Positions 1-13,170 of a stretch of 64,000 nt of DNA are shown in pieces (positions within the stretch are counted from its first letter, which is position 1; every line of letters begins with the position of its first letter). Under the pieces are notes generated by a model. The model made no database searches. It was not told the origin of the DNA and saw only the letters and a program-made list of their open reading frames with translations. Position numbers and translations under genes: made by a program. Location of the stretch: positions 734,545 to 798,544 of the forward strand of contig DASRHP010000009.1 of the NCBI GenBank assembly GCA_035650475.1. The letters are read 5' to 3'. The DNA is from Candidatus Binataceae bacterium. GTDB lineage: Bacteria > Desulfobacterota > Binatia > Binatales > Binataceae.

Positions 1-425
<425 letters not shown>

Positions 426-493
426 GTGAGGAATTTTTCTAGGCGGTTGCGTGGTTGAGCAAGCCGACCGACCGGAAGTTGCAGAAGTTGTAG

Positions 494-2584
<2,091 letters not shown>

Positions 2585-2620
2585 TCGGCAGCAGGAGGGT
2601 TAGAACCCGGAGGACGGATC

Positions 2621-3820
<1,200 letters not shown>

Positions 3821-3865
3821 GGCAGGGAGCGAGCGGGCGCGGGCGCGCGTGGGAGAGCCGGGACC

Positions 3866-4186
3866 GTGGCTGAGAGGATGAACGACAAGATCCGCATACG
3901 CTTGAAGGCGTATGACTACCGGCTGCTCGACCAGTCGGTGCGCGAGATCGTGGACACGATCCGGCGCACCGGCGGGCGCGTGGCGGGGCCGATCCCGCTG
4001 CCCACGCGGATTGAGCGCTTCACCGTCAATCGCTCGCCGCACGTGGACAAGAAATCGCGCGAGCACTTTGAAATCCGCACCCACAAGCGGCTGCTCGACG
4101 TGCTCGAACCAACCCAGCAGACCATCGACGCCCTCGGCAAGCTCGACCTTGCCGCCGGCGTCGATGTCGAGATCAAGCTCGAGTAG
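3866..4186 (+). CDS. rpsJ: 30S ribosomal protein uS10
   Basis: uS10 is a small-subunit head protein and, in other bacteria, also the NusE antitermination partner. The 106-residue frame contains the family core [18 protein letters not shown] and the loop [22 protein letters not shown] start at 3866 is favoured because GGGAG lies about 9 bases upstream. An ATG at 3878 would give the more standard N-terminus MNDKIRIRL but has no well-placed ribosome site. It is the first gene of the S10 block and ends 6 bp before rplC. Confidence 0.95.
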   Translation: MAERMNDKIRIRLKAYDYRLLDQSVREIVDTIRRTGGRVAGPIPLPTRIERFTVNRSPHVDKKSREHFEIRTHKRLLDVLEPTQQTIDALGKLDLAAGVDVEIKLE

Positions 4187-4192
4187 CGCGCC

Positions 4193-4858
4193 GTGCTGAG
4201 CGGACTTATCGGCAAGAAGCTGGGCATGACCCAGGTAACCGAGGCGAGCGGGCGGGTGCGCGCCGCAACCGTCATCGAGCTCGGCCCCTGCGCGGTGGCG
4301 CAGATCAAGACCGCCGCGACCGACGGCTACGACGCGGTGCAGATAAGCTACGGGCGCGCCAAGCCGTCGCGGGTTTCAGGCGCGCTGCGCGGCCATTTCG
4401 CCAAGGCCGAGATCGCCCCAGGCGTGAAGCTCGCCGAATTCAACCGCCAGGGCGAGGCCGAGCTCAAGGCAGGGCAGACGATCGCCGCCGCCGACGTGTT
4501 CAAGGCAGGCGACCTGGTGGACGTGAGCGGGACTTCCAAGGGCCACGGCTATGCGGGCGTGATCAAGCGTCATCACTTCGCCGGCTTCCCCAACTCGCGC
4601 GGCACCCACGAGTACTTCCGCCATGGCGGCTCGATCGGCAACCGCTCCTTTCCGGGGCGCGTGCGCAAGGGGCTGCGGATGGCGGGGCAGATGGGCAACG
4701 AGGGCGCGACGGTGCTCAATTTGCGCGTGCTCGAGATTCTGCGCGAGGACAACGCGATCGTGGTGGCGGGCGCGGTGCCCGGCGCCGACGGTGGGTTGGT
4801 CATCGTCCGCCATTCGGCCAAGGAGCGCCGGCGTGCGGCGGAGGCGGCCAATGTCTGA
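4193..4858 (+). CDS. rplC: 50S ribosomal protein uL3
   Basis: uL3 is an early 50S assembly protein reaching toward the peptidyl-transferase centre. The N-terminus is [12 protein letters not shown] and the central loop contains the conserved HGSIGN-type stretch [14 protein letters not shown]; 221 residues is a normal length. The start codon is GTG, 6 bp after the rpsJ stop, so the two are probably translationally coupled. The stop codon lies inside rplD, giving an 8-bp overlap. Confidence 0.96.
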   Translation: MLSGLIGKKLGMTQVTEASGRVRAATVIELGPCAVAQIKTAATDGYDAVQISYGRAKPSRVSGALRGHFAKAEIAPGVKLAEFNRQGEAELKAGQTIAAADVFKAGDLVDVSGTSKGHGYAGVIKRHHFAGFPNSRGTHEYFRHGGSIGNRSFPGRVRKGLRMAGQMGNEGATVLNLRVLEILREDNAIVVAGAVPGADGGLVIVRHSAKERRRAAEAANV

Positions 4859-5513
4859 GCAGCAGCCACAGCATCCAGCCTCGGTCAAGGTGCCGCTGTT
4901 CTCGGCCGCGCGCGAGCGGGTCGGCGAACTCGAAGTGGCGGGCGCGGTGTTCGGACGCGCGGGCGACAATTCGATCTTGCATGAAGCGGTGCGGATGCAG
5001 CTCGCCAACCGGCGCGCAGGCACCGCGGCGACCAAGACCCGCGGCCTGATCTCCGGCGGTGGACGCAAGCCGTGGCGGCAGAAAGGCACCGGGCGCGCGC
5101 GCGCCGGCTCGATTCGCTCGCCGCTGTGGCGCCACGGTGGGACGATCTTCGGTCCGCAGCCGCGCGACTACTCCTACAAGATGCCCAAGCGGGCGTGGCG
5201 GCGGGCGCTGTGCCTGGCGCTTTCCGACCGCGCGGCGAATGGGAAGCTGGTTGTGATGCAATCGCTGGAGCTGCCCGAGGCCAAGACCAAGGCGGCCAAG
5301 GCGATGCTCGACGCGCTCGGGCTCAAGCATGCGCTGATCGTGCTGGGCGAGGGCGAGGAGACGTTCTTCCGCGCGGCGCGCAATCTGGCCGCGCACAAGG
5401 TGCTGCCGGCGGCCGGGCTCAACGTTTACGATGTGCTCAACTACGACGAGGTCCTGATGAGCGAGGCGGTGGCGCGCGCGATCGAGGCGCGGCTGGGAGG
5501 AGCGGTGCGATGA
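4851..5513 (+). CDS. rplD: 50S ribosomal protein uL4
   Basis: uL4 lines the peptide exit tunnel and in enterobacteria autoregulates the S10 operon. The ATG at 4851 overlaps rplC by 8 bp and gives a 220-residue protein starting [17 protein letters not shown]. The tunnel loop is visible as TKTRGLISGGGRKPWRQKGTGRARAGSIR (shown only in part by position, about residues 63-91). Open frame upstream of 4851 is a shadow of rplC. Normal length and gene order. Confidence 0.95.
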   Translation: MSEQQPQHPASVKVPLFSAARERVGELEVAGAVFGRAGDNSILHEAVRMQLANRRAGTAATKTRGLISGGGRKPWRQKGTGRARAGSIRSPLWRHGGTIFGPQPRDYSYKMPKRAWRRALCLALSDRAANGKLVVMQSLELPEAKTKAAKAMLDALGLKHALIVLGEGEETFFRAARNLAAHKVLPAAGLNVYDVLNYDEVLMSEAVARAIEARLGGAVR

Positions 5514-5797
5514 CGCCGGAGAGCATGATCCTATCGCCGCTCATCACCGAGAAAGGCACCGCCGCCGGAGAGAAGGCCAACCAGGTCGTCTTTCGGGTGC
5601 GCCCGGGCGCAAGCAAGGACGCGATCCGCGACGCCGTCGAGAGCATGTTCAAGGTCACCGTGACCAAAGTGCGCACGCTCAAGATGCTGGGCAAGAAACG
5701 CCGGCGCGGGCGAATCGTGGGTGCGCGGCCGGACTGGAAGAAAGCTTACGTGACGCTCAAGGAAGGCGACCGCATCGAGTTCTTCGAGGGCGTCTAG
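5510..5797 (+). CDS. rplW: 50S ribosomal protein uL23
   Basis: uL23 sits at the tunnel exit and docks trigger factor, SRP and the translocon. The 95-residue product begins MTPESMILSPLITEKGT, the classical uL23 N-terminus with the ITEK motif, and ends in the RIEFFEGV beta strand. The start is in an ATGA overlap with the rplD stop. The much longer open frame running back into rplD is not coding. Confidence 0.95.
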   Translation: MTPESMILSPLITEKGTAAGEKANQVVFRVRPGASKDAIRDAVESMFKVTVTKVRTLKMLGKKRRRGRIVGARPDWKKAYVTLKEGDRIEFFEGV

Positions 5798-5815
5798 GGG
5801 GCGGATGGTTTTGCG

Positions 5816-6646
5816 ATGGCGCTAATTCAGCTCAAACCGCGCACGCCGGGGCAGCGCTTCATGCAGGTGGCGGACTTCTCCGAGCTCACGCCGAAGCCGC
5901 CCGAGAAGAGCCTGCTGATGCCGCTCAAGCATTCAGGCGGGCGCAACAATCTGGGCCGGATGACCGCGCGCCATCGCGGCGGCGGGCATAAACGCCGCCT
6001 GCGCGTGATCGATTTTCGCCGCAACCACGACGGCGTGCCGGCCAAAGTCGCAGCGCTCGAGTACGACCCTAACCGCTCGGCCAATGTCGCGCTTCTGTAC
6101 TACGCCGACGGCGCCAAGAGCTACATTCTGGCGCCCGAGGGGCTGCGCGTCGGCGATCGGGTGGAATCCGGACCGCAGGCCGACATCAAACCCGGCAACG
6201 CGCTTCCGTTGCGGGCGATCCCGCTCGGGACCGTGGTCCACGCGATCGAGCTCAAGCCTGGAGCGGGTGCGCAGCTCGCGCGCGGCGCGGGCGCGGCGGC
6301 GCAGTTGATGGCCAAGGAAGGGATGTACGCGCTGCTCAAACTGCCCTCGGGGGAACAGCGGATGGTGCAGGCGGAGTGCCGCGCGACGGTCGGGCAGGTG
6401 GGCAACCTTGAACACGAAAACATTTCGATCGGCAAGGCCGGCCGCAGCCGCCACCTGGGCAAGCGCTCGCATGTGCGCGGGATCGCGATGAATCCGGTGG
6501 ACCATCCGCACGGCGGTGGCGAGGGCCGATCCAAGGGCAACCATCCGCAGTCGCCGTGGGGGATGCCGACCAAGGGTTACAAAACGCGCGGCAAGAAGGC
6601 CTCCGACCGCTACATCGTGAGCCGCAGGCCGCGCGGCAAGCGCTAG
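5816..6646 (+). CDS. rplB: 50S ribosomal protein uL2
   Basis: uL2 is a universal 50S protein needed for subunit association and peptidyl-transferase activity. The 276-residue product has the N-terminal extension motif RTPGQRFM, the core [19 protein letters not shown], and the highly conserved C-terminal stretch [14 protein letters not shown] around residues 223-236, which contains the functionally important histidine. Length and position (rplW-rplB-rpsS) are standard. Confidence 0.97.
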   Translation: MALIQLKPRTPGQRFMQVADFSELTPKPPEKSLLMPLKHSGGRNNLGRMTARHRGGGHKRRLRVIDFRRNHDGVPAKVAALEYDPNRSANVALLYYADGAKSYILAPEGLRVGDRVESGPQADIKPGNALPLRAIPLGTVVHAIELKPGAGAQLARGAGAAAQLMAKEGMYALLKLPSGEQRMVQAECRATVGQVGNLEHENISIGKAGRSRHLGKRSHVRGIAMNPVDHPHGGGEGRSKGNHPQSPWGMPTKGYKTRGKKASDRYIVSRRPRGKR

Positions 6647-6658
6647 GCATAGCTGACA

Positions 6659-7006
6659 ATGGCGAGATCGCTTAAAAAAGGACCGTTCATCGACGGCCAT
6701 CTTGAAAGGAAGGTCCAGGCCGCGCTCGCCTCGGGCGACAAGCGGATCATCCGGACCTGGTCGCGCCGTTCGATGATTGTGCCCGACATGGTCGGTTTAA
6801 CCTTTGCCGTGCACAACGGTCACAAGTTCATCCCGGTGTATTGCACCGAGAACATGGTCGGCCACAAGCTGGGCGAGTTCTCGCCGACTCGCACCTTCCA
6901 CGGCCACGCCGGCGAGCGCAAGGGCGAGGTCAAGGGAGCGGCGGCGCCGGCGGCGCCCCCGACCGGAGCGCCCGCAGCGGCGGTGTCGAAGCCGGCCGCT
7001 AGCTGA
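6659..7006 (+). CDS. rpsS: 30S ribosomal protein uS19 with Ala/Pro-rich tail
   Basis: uS19 contacts uS13 at the subunit head near the A-site tRNA. The core [19 protein letters not shown] through [15 protein letters not shown] is canonical. The family normally ends soon after this point at about 92 residues, but here 115 residues are encoded. The final ~22 residues (from about A93) are Ala, Pro and Gly with a closing SKPAAS. The tail codons match the gene's GC bias, so it looks like a native low-complexity extension rather than a frameshift. rplV starts 14 bp downstream. Confidence 0.96.
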   Translation: MARSLKKGPFIDGHLERKVQAALASGDKRIIRTWSRRSMIVPDMVGLTFAVHNGHKFIPVYCTENMVGHKLGEFSPTRTFHGHAGERKGEVKGAAAPAAPPTGAPAAAVSKPAAS

Positions 7007-7020
7007 GCGGAGCCAGGGCG

Positions 7021-7359
7021 ATGGAAGCGGTGGCAAGGAACAGGTTCATCCGGATCTCGCCGCGCAAGCTGCGGCTGGTGTGCGATTTGATCGTGGGCAA
7101 GAAGATCGATCAGGCGCTGGCGGTCCTGGAGTTTACGCCCAAGCGCGGGGCCAAGTTGGTTTCCAAGACGCTGCTCTCGGCGGTAGCCAACGCGCGCGAC
7201 CAGCAGAGCGTGGACGAGGACCGGCTCTATGTCAAACGCGCGACCGCCGACACTGGTTCGACTTGGAAGCGGTCGATTACCCGCGCGCACATGCACGCGA
7301 CGCCGATTCACAAACGCACCAGCCATCTGACGGTGGTGGTGGACGAGCGCGCCTCGTAA
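7021..7359 (+). CDS. rplV: 50S ribosomal protein uL22
   Basis: uL22 extends a beta hairpin into the exit tunnel near the macrolide-sensitive constriction. The 112-residue product begins MEAVARNRFIRISPRKLRLV, matches the family's SPRK motif and ends with the THLTVVV-type strand SHLTVVVDERAS. The hairpin segment GSTWKRSITRAHMHATPIHK has the usual basic character. Standard length, between rpsS and rpsC. Confidence 0.96.
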   Translation: MEAVARNRFIRISPRKLRLVCDLIVGKKIDQALAVLEFTPKRGAKLVSKTLLSAVANARDQQSVDEDRLYVKRATADTGSTWKRSITRAHMHATPIHKRTSHLTVVVDERAS

Positions 7360-7374
7360 GGAGCAGCCGACGCC

Positions 7375-8055
7375 ATGGGACAGAAGACGCATCCGCGAGG
7401 GCTTCGGCTCGGCATCATCGAGGGTTGGGACTCCAAGTGGTTCGCCGCGCCGCACGGTTACGCGGGCCTGCTCCACGAGGACCTCAAGCTGCGCGATTTC
7501 ATCAAGCGCCGGCTCTATCACGCCGGGATTTCGCGGATCGAGATCGAACGGATGGCCAACAAGGCCAAGATCAACATCCACACGGCGCGGCCCGGGATTG
7601 TGATCGGCAAGAAGGGCGCCGAGATCGACAAGCTCAAGGGCGATATCCAGAAGCTGATGAGCGGCAAGGAGGCCTTCATCAATATCCATGAGGTCCGCCG
7701 CCCCGACCTCGATCCCCAGTTGGTCGCCGAAAACATCGCGCTCCAGCTCGAGCGCCGGGTGGCGTTTCGCCGCGCGATGAAGGAAGCGGTGGTGCGGGCG
7801 ATGCGAATGGGCGCGCAAGGGGTCAAGGTCCACGTGGCCGGACGCTTGGGTGGCGCCGAGATCGCGCGCGCGGAATGGTACCGCGAGGGGCGCGTGCCGC
7901 TGCAGACCCTGCGCGCCGACGTCGCCTTCGGTTTCGCTGAGGCGCGCACGACCTACGGGGTGATCGGGGTCAAGGTATGGATCTTCCGCGGCGAGGTGCT
8001 GACCCGGCGCGAAGAAGACGTGCGGCGGGCCGGGATGGGAGCTGCGCAGCAGTAG
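7375..8055 (+). CDS. rpsC: 30S ribosomal protein uS3
   Basis: uS3 forms part of the mRNA entry tunnel and has helicase-related function with uS4 and uS5. The 226-residue product starts [22 protein letters not shown], carries the KH-domain GxxG as [11 protein letters not shown] (about residues 79-89), and has the C-terminal [21 protein letters not shown] core. The last ~10 residues are a variable tail. Gene order is normal. Confidence 0.97.
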   Translation: MGQKTHPRGLRLGIIEGWDSKWFAAPHGYAGLLHEDLKLRDFIKRRLYHAGISRIEIERMANKAKINIHTARPGIVIGKKGAEIDKLKGDIQKLMSGKEAFINIHEVRRPDLDPQLVAENIALQLERRVAFRRAMKEAVVRAMRMGAQGVKVHVAGRLGGAEIARAEWYREGRVPLQTLRADVAFGFAEARTTYGVIGVKVWIFRGEVLTRREEDVRRAGMGAAQQ

Positions 8056-8082
8056 CGCGCCTAGCCGAAACGGAATTGCACA

Positions 8083-8508
8083 ATGCTCGCGCCGAAGAAG
8101 GTTAAATATCGCAAGATTCAGAAGGGCCGGGTGCGCGGTGCCGAGTCGCGCGGGCTGGAGCTCGCCTTCGGCGACTTCGGGCTCAAGAGCGTCGAGACCG
8201 CGCGCGTCGATACCCGCGCGCTGGAGGCCGCCCGTATCGCGCTGACCCGCCACATCAAGCGCGGCGGACGCGTTTGGATCCGGGTCTTCCCCGACAAGCC
8301 CTTCACCAAGAAGCCGGCCGAGACCCGGATGGGCAAGGGTAAGGGTGGCCCCGAGGGATGGACCGCGGTGGTGCGCCCGGGGCGGATACTGTTCGAGATG
8401 GAAGGCGTCGACCGGGCGACCGCGCACGAGGCGATGCGGCTGGCGGCGCACAAGCTGCCGGTCAAGACCATCGTGGTCGAGCGGGAGGGCGAGAGCGTTG
8501 GAGCTTGA
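8083..8508 (+). CDS. rplP: 50S ribosomal protein uL16
   Basis: uL16 is a late 50S assembly protein positioned by the A-site tRNA elbow. The 141-residue product begins [19 protein letters not shown] and contains [22 protein letters not shown] in its usual place (about residues 67-88), including the arginine-rich loop. Its 3' end overlaps the rpmC start by 11 bp. Confidence 0.96.
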   Translation: MLAPKKVKYRKIQKGRVRGAESRGLELAFGDFGLKSVETARVDTRALEAARIALTRHIKRGGRVWIRVFPDKPFTKKPAETRMGKGKGGPEGWTAVVRPGRILFEMEGVDRATAHEAMRLAAHKLPVKTIVVEREGESVGA

Positions 8509-8728
8509 CGAACTCAGGCAGATGAACGCGGGCGACCTGCGGGTCAAGGAACGCGAGGCGCGCGAGGAGATCTTTCGCTTGCGGCTCAAGCTGCGCACGA
8601 ACCAGCTCGACAACCCGGCGAACTACCGGCGCGCGCGCAGGGAACTGGCGCGGATCATGACCCTGCTGCGGCAGAAGACCGCGGCGGGCGCCGCGCAGAG
8701 CAAGGCGCAAGATGCGGCAGCGAGTTAA
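8498..8728 (+). CDS. rpmC: 50S ribosomal protein uL29 (TTG start)
   Basis: uL29 is a small coiled-coil protein near the tunnel exit next to uL23. The TTG at 8498 gives a 76-residue product starting [18 protein letters not shown], which aligns with the family from its first helix. A GGGAGGG ribosome site lies about 9 bases upstream. An ATG at 8522 would clip the first helix turn. The core [13 protein letters not shown] is diagnostic. A ~12-residue Ala/Gln tail follows. It overlaps rplP by 11 bp and rpsQ by 17 bp. Confidence 0.9.
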   Translation: MELDELRQMNAGDLRVKEREAREEIFRLRLKLRTNQLDNPANYRRARRELARIMTLLRQKTAAGAAQSKAQDAAAS

Positions 8729-8966
8729 GCAGCGCGAGGGCACGGTGGTCTCGGCCCAGGCGGCCAAGACCGTGGTGGTGCAGGTGGAACGCCTCGTCCA
8801 GCATCCGCTCTACGGCAAGCGGGTCCATCAGCGCCGCCGTTTCATGGCTCACGACGAGCGCGGCGAGTGTCGCGAGGGCGACAAGGTGCTGATCATCGAA
8901 TCGCCGCCGCTGTCGCGACGCAAGCGCTGGCGAGTGAGCAAGGTGCTGGCGCGGGCGGCCGGCTAG
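8712..8966 (+). CDS. rpsQ: 30S ribosomal protein uS17
   Basis: uS17 is a primary 16S-binding OB-fold protein. The 84-residue product has the conserved G-x-V-V-S start ([16 protein letters not shown]), the loop [19 protein letters not shown] and the end RWRVSKVL. The ATG lies inside the rpmC 3' end, a 17-bp overlap supporting coupled translation. Confidence 0.95.
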   Translation: MRQRVKQREGTVVSAQAAKTVVVQVERLVQHPLYGKRVHQRRRFMAHDERGECREGDKVLIIESPPLSRRKRWRVSKVLARAAG

Positions 8967-8983
8967 GGGGAGCGCGGGCGTAA

Positions 8984-9352
8984 ATGGTGCAGATGCGAAC
9001 AGTGCTCGACGTGGCCGACAACTCGGGCGCGCGCAAGGTGATGTGCATCAAGGTGCTGGGCGGGTCGCGCCGGCGCTACGCCACCGTGGGCGACGTGATC
9101 GTGGTGGCAGTGCGCGAGGCGATCCCCAACGCCAAGGTCAAAAAGGGCGACGTCGCGCGCGCGGTGATCGTGCGCACGAGCAAGGAAATCAGCCGCCACG
9201 ACGGCAGCTATATCCGCTTCGACGACAACTCGGCGGTGCTGGTCGACAACCAGCACGAGCCGATCGGCACCCGTATCTTCGGCCCGGTGGCGCGCGAGCT
9301 GCGCGCCAAGCGCTTCCTGAAGATCATCTCGCTTGCCCCGGAGGTGCTGTGA
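8984..9352 (+). CDS. rplN: 50S ribosomal protein uL14
   Basis: uL14 contacts 16S rRNA in the intersubunit bridge and is the docking site of the silencing factor RsfS. The 122-residue product begins [28 protein letters not shown] and ends [16 protein letters not shown], all canonical. Its stop overlaps the rplX start by one base (TGATG). Confidence 0.97.
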   Translation: MVQMRTVLDVADNSGARKVMCIKVLGGSRRRYATVGDVIVVAVREAIPNAKVKKGDVARAVIVRTSKEISRHDGSYIRFDDNSAVLVDNQHEPIGTRIFGPVARELRAKRFLKIISLAPEVL

Positions 9353-9696
9353 TGGCCGCCGCGAGTAAAACCGCCAAGTACCCGGTCAAGAAGAACGACA
9401 TGGTGATGGTGATAGCCGGGCGCGAGCGCGGCAAGACCGGCAAGGTGCTGCGCGTCCTGCCGGTCGAGGCGCGTGTGATCGTCGAACGGCTCAACGTGGT
9501 CAAGCGCCACTCCAAGCCGCGCGGCGCGGCGAGTCCGGGCGGAATCGTCGAGAAAGAGGCGCCGCTTCACATCTCCAACGTGATGGTGTTCTGCGAACGC
9601 TGCAATGCGCCGGTGCGCGTAGGCGTCAAGCGCGGCGCCGACGGCGCGCGCTCGCGTATCTGCCGGCGCTGCGGCGAGGCGCTGGGTAACGAGTGA
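9352..9696 (+). CDS. rplX: 50S ribosomal protein uL24 with zinc-ribbon tail
   Basis: uL24 is one of the two initiators of 50S assembly. The 114-residue product contains the KOW motif ([20 protein letters not shown]) and, at its C-terminus, two CxxC pairs (C81/C84 and C104/C107) that match the zinc-ribbon variant of the family. Start ATG at 9352 overlaps the rplN stop by one base. The open frame extending upstream into rplN is a shadow. Confidence 0.95.
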   Translation: MAAASKTAKYPVKKNDMVMVIAGRERGKTGKVLRVLPVEARVIVERLNVVKRHSKPRGAASPGGIVEKEAPLHISNVMVFCERCNAPVRVGVKRGADGARSRICRRCGEALGNE

Positions 9697-10403
9697 TGGC
9701 GGACGAAAGCGAAAAGCCCAAAAAGCAGCCCCGCTCCGAAGGCAAGCCCGAGCGCAAGGCCAAAAAGGGTGCCGGCGAGGCAGCCGCTGTGGCGGCGGAG
9801 GCCCGGCCGCGCGAGCCCGAGCCCAAGGTTCCGGCGCGTCTTAAGGTGCGCTACGAGCAGGAGCTGCGGCCGGCGTTGATGCGCGAGCTCAAGATCGACA
9901 ATCCGATGCGCGCGCCGCGGCTGGAAAAGATCGTCATCAACATGGCGCTCGGCGAGGCGCGCGACAACGTCAAGATCCTCGACGCCGCGGTCGAGGAGCT
10001 CAAGACGATCACCGGCCAGAAGCCGGTCATCACGCGCGCGCGCAAGGCGATCTCCAACTTCAAGCTGCGCCAGGGGATGCCGATCGGAGTGATGGTCACG
10101 CTCAGGCGCGAGCGGATGTATGAGTTCTTCGACCGCCTGGTCAACGTCGCGCTGCCGCGCGTGCGCGACTTCCGCGGGATCAGCGACAAGGCCTTCGACG
10201 GGCGCGGCAACTATTCGCTCGGCCTGCGCGAGCATACGATTTTCCCCGAGCTCAATCTCGACAAGGTCGAGCGGATCAAGGGGCTGACGGTGACGATCAA
10301 CACGACCGCGCGCAGCGACTTCGAGGGCTACACGCTGTTGCGCGCGCTGGGGATGCCGTTCCGCGGCGCGCTGGAGCGCGAAGGCGCCGCGCGCGCGGCC
10401 TAG
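9696..10403 (+). CDS. rplE: 50S ribosomal protein uL5 with long charged N-terminal extension
   Basis: uL5 binds 5S rRNA and the P-site tRNA. From [15 protein letters not shown] onward (about residue 49) the protein is a normal uL5, with [14 protein letters not shown] and [21 protein letters not shown]. Before that lie ~47 residues rich in Lys, Glu, Ala and Pro that standard uL5 (about 180 residues) lacks; total length is 235. The ATG at 9696 shares its A with the rplX stop (TGATG); a GTG at 9693 is an alternative one codon earlier. The extension's codons follow the same GC-rich pattern. Confidence 0.94.
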   Translation: MADESEKPKKQPRSEGKPERKAKKGAGEAAAVAAEARPREPEPKVPARLKVRYEQELRPALMRELKIDNPMRAPRLEKIVINMALGEARDNVKILDAAVEELKTITGQKPVITRARKAISNFKLRQGMPIGVMVTLRRERMYEFFDRLVNVALPRVRDFRGISDKAFDGRGNYSLGLREHTIFPELNLDKVERIKGLTVTINTTARSDFEGYTLLRALGMPFRGALEREGAARAA

Positions 10404-10413
10404 GATAATCGAG

Positions 10414-10599
10414 ATGGCGAAGACCTGTCTGCGGGTGAAGGCGCAGCGCAAGCCCAAATTCAAGACCCGCCAGCATAACCGCTGCCCCCTGTGCGGGCGC
10501 CCGCGCGCCTATTACCGGCGCTTCAAGATGTGCCGTCTGTGCCTGCGCAAGAATGCGCTGCGCGGCGCGTTGCCCGGCGTGGTCAAGGCCAGCTGGTAG
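10414..10599 (+). CDS. rpsN: 30S ribosomal protein uS14, zinc-binding type
   Basis: uS14 is a head protein needed for late 30S assembly. This is the short 61-residue type Z form, with zinc ligands C24, C27, C40 and C43 (CPLC and CRLC). The end [15 protein letters not shown] is the standard C-terminus. A zinc-independent paralogue was not seen in the window. Confidence 0.96.
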   Translation: MAKTCLRVKAQRKPKFKTRQHNRCPLCGRPRAYYRRFKMCRLCLRKNALRGALPGVVKASW

Positions 10600-10614
10600 A
10601 GGACCGGAGAGCGG

Positions 10615-11013
10615 ATGTCGCAGACCGACCCCATCGCAGAGTTGCTTACCCGGATTCGCAACGCGATGCACGCGCGTTACGACCAGGTCGAGGTCCCGCA
10701 CTCGCGCCTGCGCGAGGCGATTTGCCGCACGCTTGCCGCCGAGGGCTTCCTGGGCGGCATCGAGGTCGGCGGCGAGATTCCCAGGAAGAAGCTGATCATC
10801 GGGCTGCGCTACTCGGGCGCGCGCGAGCCGGTTATCCGCGGCATCGAGCGGGTCAGCCGGCCGAGCCTGCGCCGCTATGCCGGCGCGACCTCGATGCCGC
10901 GTGTCGCGCACGGGATGGGCGTACAGGTGCTGACCACGCCGCTGGGCGTGATGACCGACCGCGATGCGCGGCGCAGGAAGGTCGGCGGCGAGATCCTGCT
11001 GAGAGTCTGGTAG
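10615..11013 (+). CDS. rpsH: 30S ribosomal protein uS8
   Basis: uS8 is a primary 16S rRNA binder and, in E. coli, the translational repressor of the spc operon. The 132-residue product begins MSQTDPIAELLTRIRNAMHARY and ends GVMTDRDARRRKVGGEILLRVW, both diagnostic. It lies 15 bp after rpsN with a GGAGAG ribosome site. Confidence 0.96.
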   Translation: MSQTDPIAELLTRIRNAMHARYDQVEVPHSRLREAICRTLAAEGFLGGIEVGGEIPRKKLIIGLRYSGAREPVIRGIERVSRPSLRRYAGATSMPRVAHGMGVQVLTTPLGVMTDRDARRRKVGGEILLRVW

Positions 11014-11024
11014 AGGAACGGTCG

Positions 11025-11576
11025 ATGTCGCGCATAGGCAGATTGCCGGTCAACCTGGACAAGGGCGTCAAGGCCCAGCTGGCAGGCGACACGCTCGAGG
11101 TCGAGGGGCCCAAGGGCAAGCTGGCCTTGAAGGTGCCGCCGCGCTTCGCGGTGGAGATCAAGGATTCGCAGATCCAGGTCAAGCGGCCGGGCGACTCCCA
11201 GGACGAGCGCGCACGCCATGGGCTGGTGCGCAAGCTCATCGCCAACATGGCCGAGGGCGTGAGCAAGGGCTTCACCCGCGTGCTGGAGATAAACGGCGTC
11301 GGCTACCGAGCCGAGATTCGCGGCACCAATATCCATCTTAGCCTTGGCTACTCGCACCCGATCGTTTATCAGTTGCCGCCCGGTGTTACAGCCAAGGTCG
11401 ACCGACAGGTGATCATCACCTTGGAGAGTGCCGATCGCCAGTTGCTCGGTTCGGTGGCGGCAGAGATCCGAGAGCTGCGGCCGCCGGAGCCGTACAAGGG
11501 CAAAGGAATCAAGTACGCAACCGAAACCATCCGCCGCAAGGCCGGCAAGGCGGCGGCCGGCGCGGCGGCGGGCTAA
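11025..11576 (+). CDS. rplF: 50S ribosomal protein uL6
   Basis: uL6 sits at the base of the L7/L12 stalk near the GTPase centre. The ATG at 11025 yields 183 residues starting MSRIGRLPVNLDKGV; the conserved C-terminal motif is PPEPYKGKGIKYATETIRRKAGKAA. The end is a short Ala/Gly tail. The open frame running upstream through rpsH is not coding. Confidence 0.96.
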   Translation: MSRIGRLPVNLDKGVKAQLAGDTLEVEGPKGKLALKVPPRFAVEIKDSQIQVKRPGDSQDERARHGLVRKLIANMAEGVSKGFTRVLEINGVGYRAEIRGTNIHLSLGYSHPIVYQLPPGVTAKVDRQVIITLESADRQLLGSVAAEIRELRPPEPYKGKGIKYATETIRRKAGKAAAGAAAG

Positions 11577-11594
11577 GGCGCCGAACGAGGCAAG

Positions 11595-11957
11595 ATGTCT
11601 GCGGAGAGGTTTGAAAAGCGGATGGTGCGCCGGCGGCGCGTGCGCCGCCGGATAAGGGGCAGCGACGCGCTTCCACGCCTGTCGATTTACCGTTCGCTCA
11701 ACCATATCTACGCGCAGGTGATCTCGGACGAGTCCGGGTCCACGCTGGCCGCGGTGTCCACGCTCAGCCCCGAGCTGCGCGAGGCGCTCAAGAGCCGGCG
11801 CAACCTGGAGGCGGCCAAGACGGTCGGCAGGACGATCGCCGAGCGATGCCTGAGCAAGGGAATCGCCCAGGTGGTGTTCGATCGCAACGGGTTTCTCTAT
11901 CACGGCCGTCTGCGTGCGCTGGCCGATGCCGCGCGCGAGGCGGGCCTGAAGTTCTAG
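11595..11957 (+). CDS. rplR: 50S ribosomal protein uL18
   Basis: uL18 binds 5S rRNA with uL5 in the central protuberance. The 120-residue product has an Arg-rich N-terminus, the strand [21 protein letters not shown] and the C-terminal [26 protein letters not shown], which is strongly conserved. Standard spc-operon position. Confidence 0.96.
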   Translation: MSAERFEKRMVRRRRVRRRIRGSDALPRLSIYRSLNHIYAQVISDESGSTLAAVSTLSPELREALKSRRNLEAAKTVGRTIAERCLSKGIAQVVFDRNGFLYHGRLRALADAAREAGLKF

Positions 11958-11985
11958 CGCCGAGGATTCGGCGGACGGGAGTATC

Positions 11986-12492
11986 GTGGCACAGCGCATC
12001 GAAACCCAGGGGCTCGACATCAAGGAGAAGGTCGTCCATATCAACCGCGTGGCCAAGGTGGTCAAGGGCGGCCGGCGCTTCAGTTTCAGCGCGCTCGTGG
12101 TGGCGGGCGATCAGAACGGCCTCGTCGGCTTTGGCCTCGGCAAAGCCAACGAGGTGCCCGAGGCGATTCGAAAGGGCGTCGAGCGCGCCAAGAAGAGTCT
12201 GATGCGGGTGCCGCTGCGCGAGGGCACGATCCCGCACGAGGTCGTCGGCCGCTTCGGCGCCGGCAAGGTGATCCTCAAGCCCGCGGCCGAAGGTACCGGC
12301 GTTATCGCGGCGGGCGGCGTGCGCGCGGTGGTCGAGCTGGCTGGAATCCGCAACATCCTGACCAAGCGGCTGGGCTCGTCGAATCCGCACAACCTGGTCA
12401 AGGCCACGCTCGAGGCGCTCAGGGAGCTGCGCAGTCCCGAGGAGATCGCCCGCGTGCGCCAGCATGAGCCGGTGCGCCCGGCGGCGGCGTAG
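11986..12492 (+). CDS. rpsE: 30S ribosomal protein uS5
   Basis: uS5 helps form the mRNA entry channel and affects decoding accuracy. The GTG-started 168-residue product has the dsRBD-like N-terminal domain ([36 protein letters not shown]) and the C-terminal domain with [17 protein letters not shown] and [17 protein letters not shown] short tail follows. rpmD starts 16 bp downstream. Confidence 0.96.
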   Translation: MAQRIETQGLDIKEKVVHINRVAKVVKGGRRFSFSALVVAGDQNGLVGFGLGKANEVPEAIRKGVERAKKSLMRVPLREGTIPHEVVGRFGAGKVILKPAAEGTGVIAAGGVRAVVELAGIRNILTKRLGSSNPHNLVKATLEALRELRSPEEIARVRQHEPVRPAAA

Positions 12493-12508
12493 GGAGAGGG
12501 CGTGCGCG

Positions 12509-12691
12509 ATGGCGGAGACGATTAAAGTCAGGCTGGTGCGCAGCCCGATCGGAACCAAGGAGCGCGTGCGGCAGACGGTCAGAGGACTCGGGCTTGGCCG
12601 GGTCGGCAGCGAGCGCGAGCTCAAACGCACTCCCGAGGTCGAGGGGATGTTGCGTCGCGTTTCGCATCTCGTGGTTGAAGTGAAAAGCTGA
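12509..12691 (+). CDS. rpmD: 50S ribosomal protein uL30
   Basis: uL30 is a small 50S protein, often dispensable. The ATG at 12509 gives 60 residues: [24 protein letters not shown] is the classic first half and [10 protein letters not shown] the end. An in-frame ATG at 12464 lies inside rpsE and would add an unlikely Arg-rich leader, so it is rejected. The stop overlaps the rplO start by one base (TGATG). Confidence 0.94.
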   Translation: MAETIKVRLVRSPIGTKERVRQTVRGLGLGRVGSERELKRTPEVEGMLRRVSHLVVEVKS

Positions 12692-13170
12692 TGGCTCTGG
12701 ATTTAAGCACATTGAGGCCGGCGCCGGGCTCCAAGCGGCGGCGCGTACGGGTCGGGCGCGGTATCGGCTCCGGCAGCGGCAAGACTGCGGGCCGCGGCCA
12801 TAAGGGCAAGGGCTCGCGTTCGGGCGGCAACACGCCGCCGGGCTACGAAGGCGGGCAGATGCCGCTCAAGCGGCGAGTGCCCAAGCGCGGATTCCGGCGC
12901 TTACAGAAGACGCAGGCGCGACGCGAGGAGTTCGCCGTGGTCAATCTTAAGCGGCTGGCGGCGCTGGGCCTCGACACGATCGATCCGGCGGTGCTGGCCG
13001 AGCGCGGAGTGATCGGCGCGGGAGACAAACTGAAGGTGCTGGGCGACGGCGAGCTCGGCGCGCGGCTGACCGTGCGCGCGCATGCGTTTTCGGCGAGCGC
13101 CAGGGAGAAGATTGCGGCGGCGGGAGGAATCGCGGAATTAATCGAGGCCGCCCCGAAGCTTAATGCTTGA
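12691..13170 (+). CDS. rplO: 50S ribosomal protein uL15
   Basis: uL15 is a 50S core protein needed for late assembly. The 159-residue product has the glycine-rich N-terminus ([27 protein letters not shown], about residues 15-41), the [17 protein letters not shown] motif and the C-terminal [14 protein letters not shown]. It overlaps secY by 8 bp. Confidence 0.96.
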   Translation: MALDLSTLRPAPGSKRRRVRVGRGIGSGSGKTAGRGHKGKGSRSGGNTPPGYEGGQMPLKRRVPKRGFRRLQKTQARREEFAVVNLKRLAALGLDTIDPAVLAERGVIGAGDKLKVLGDGELGARLTVRAHAFSASAREKIAAAGGIAELIEAAPKLNA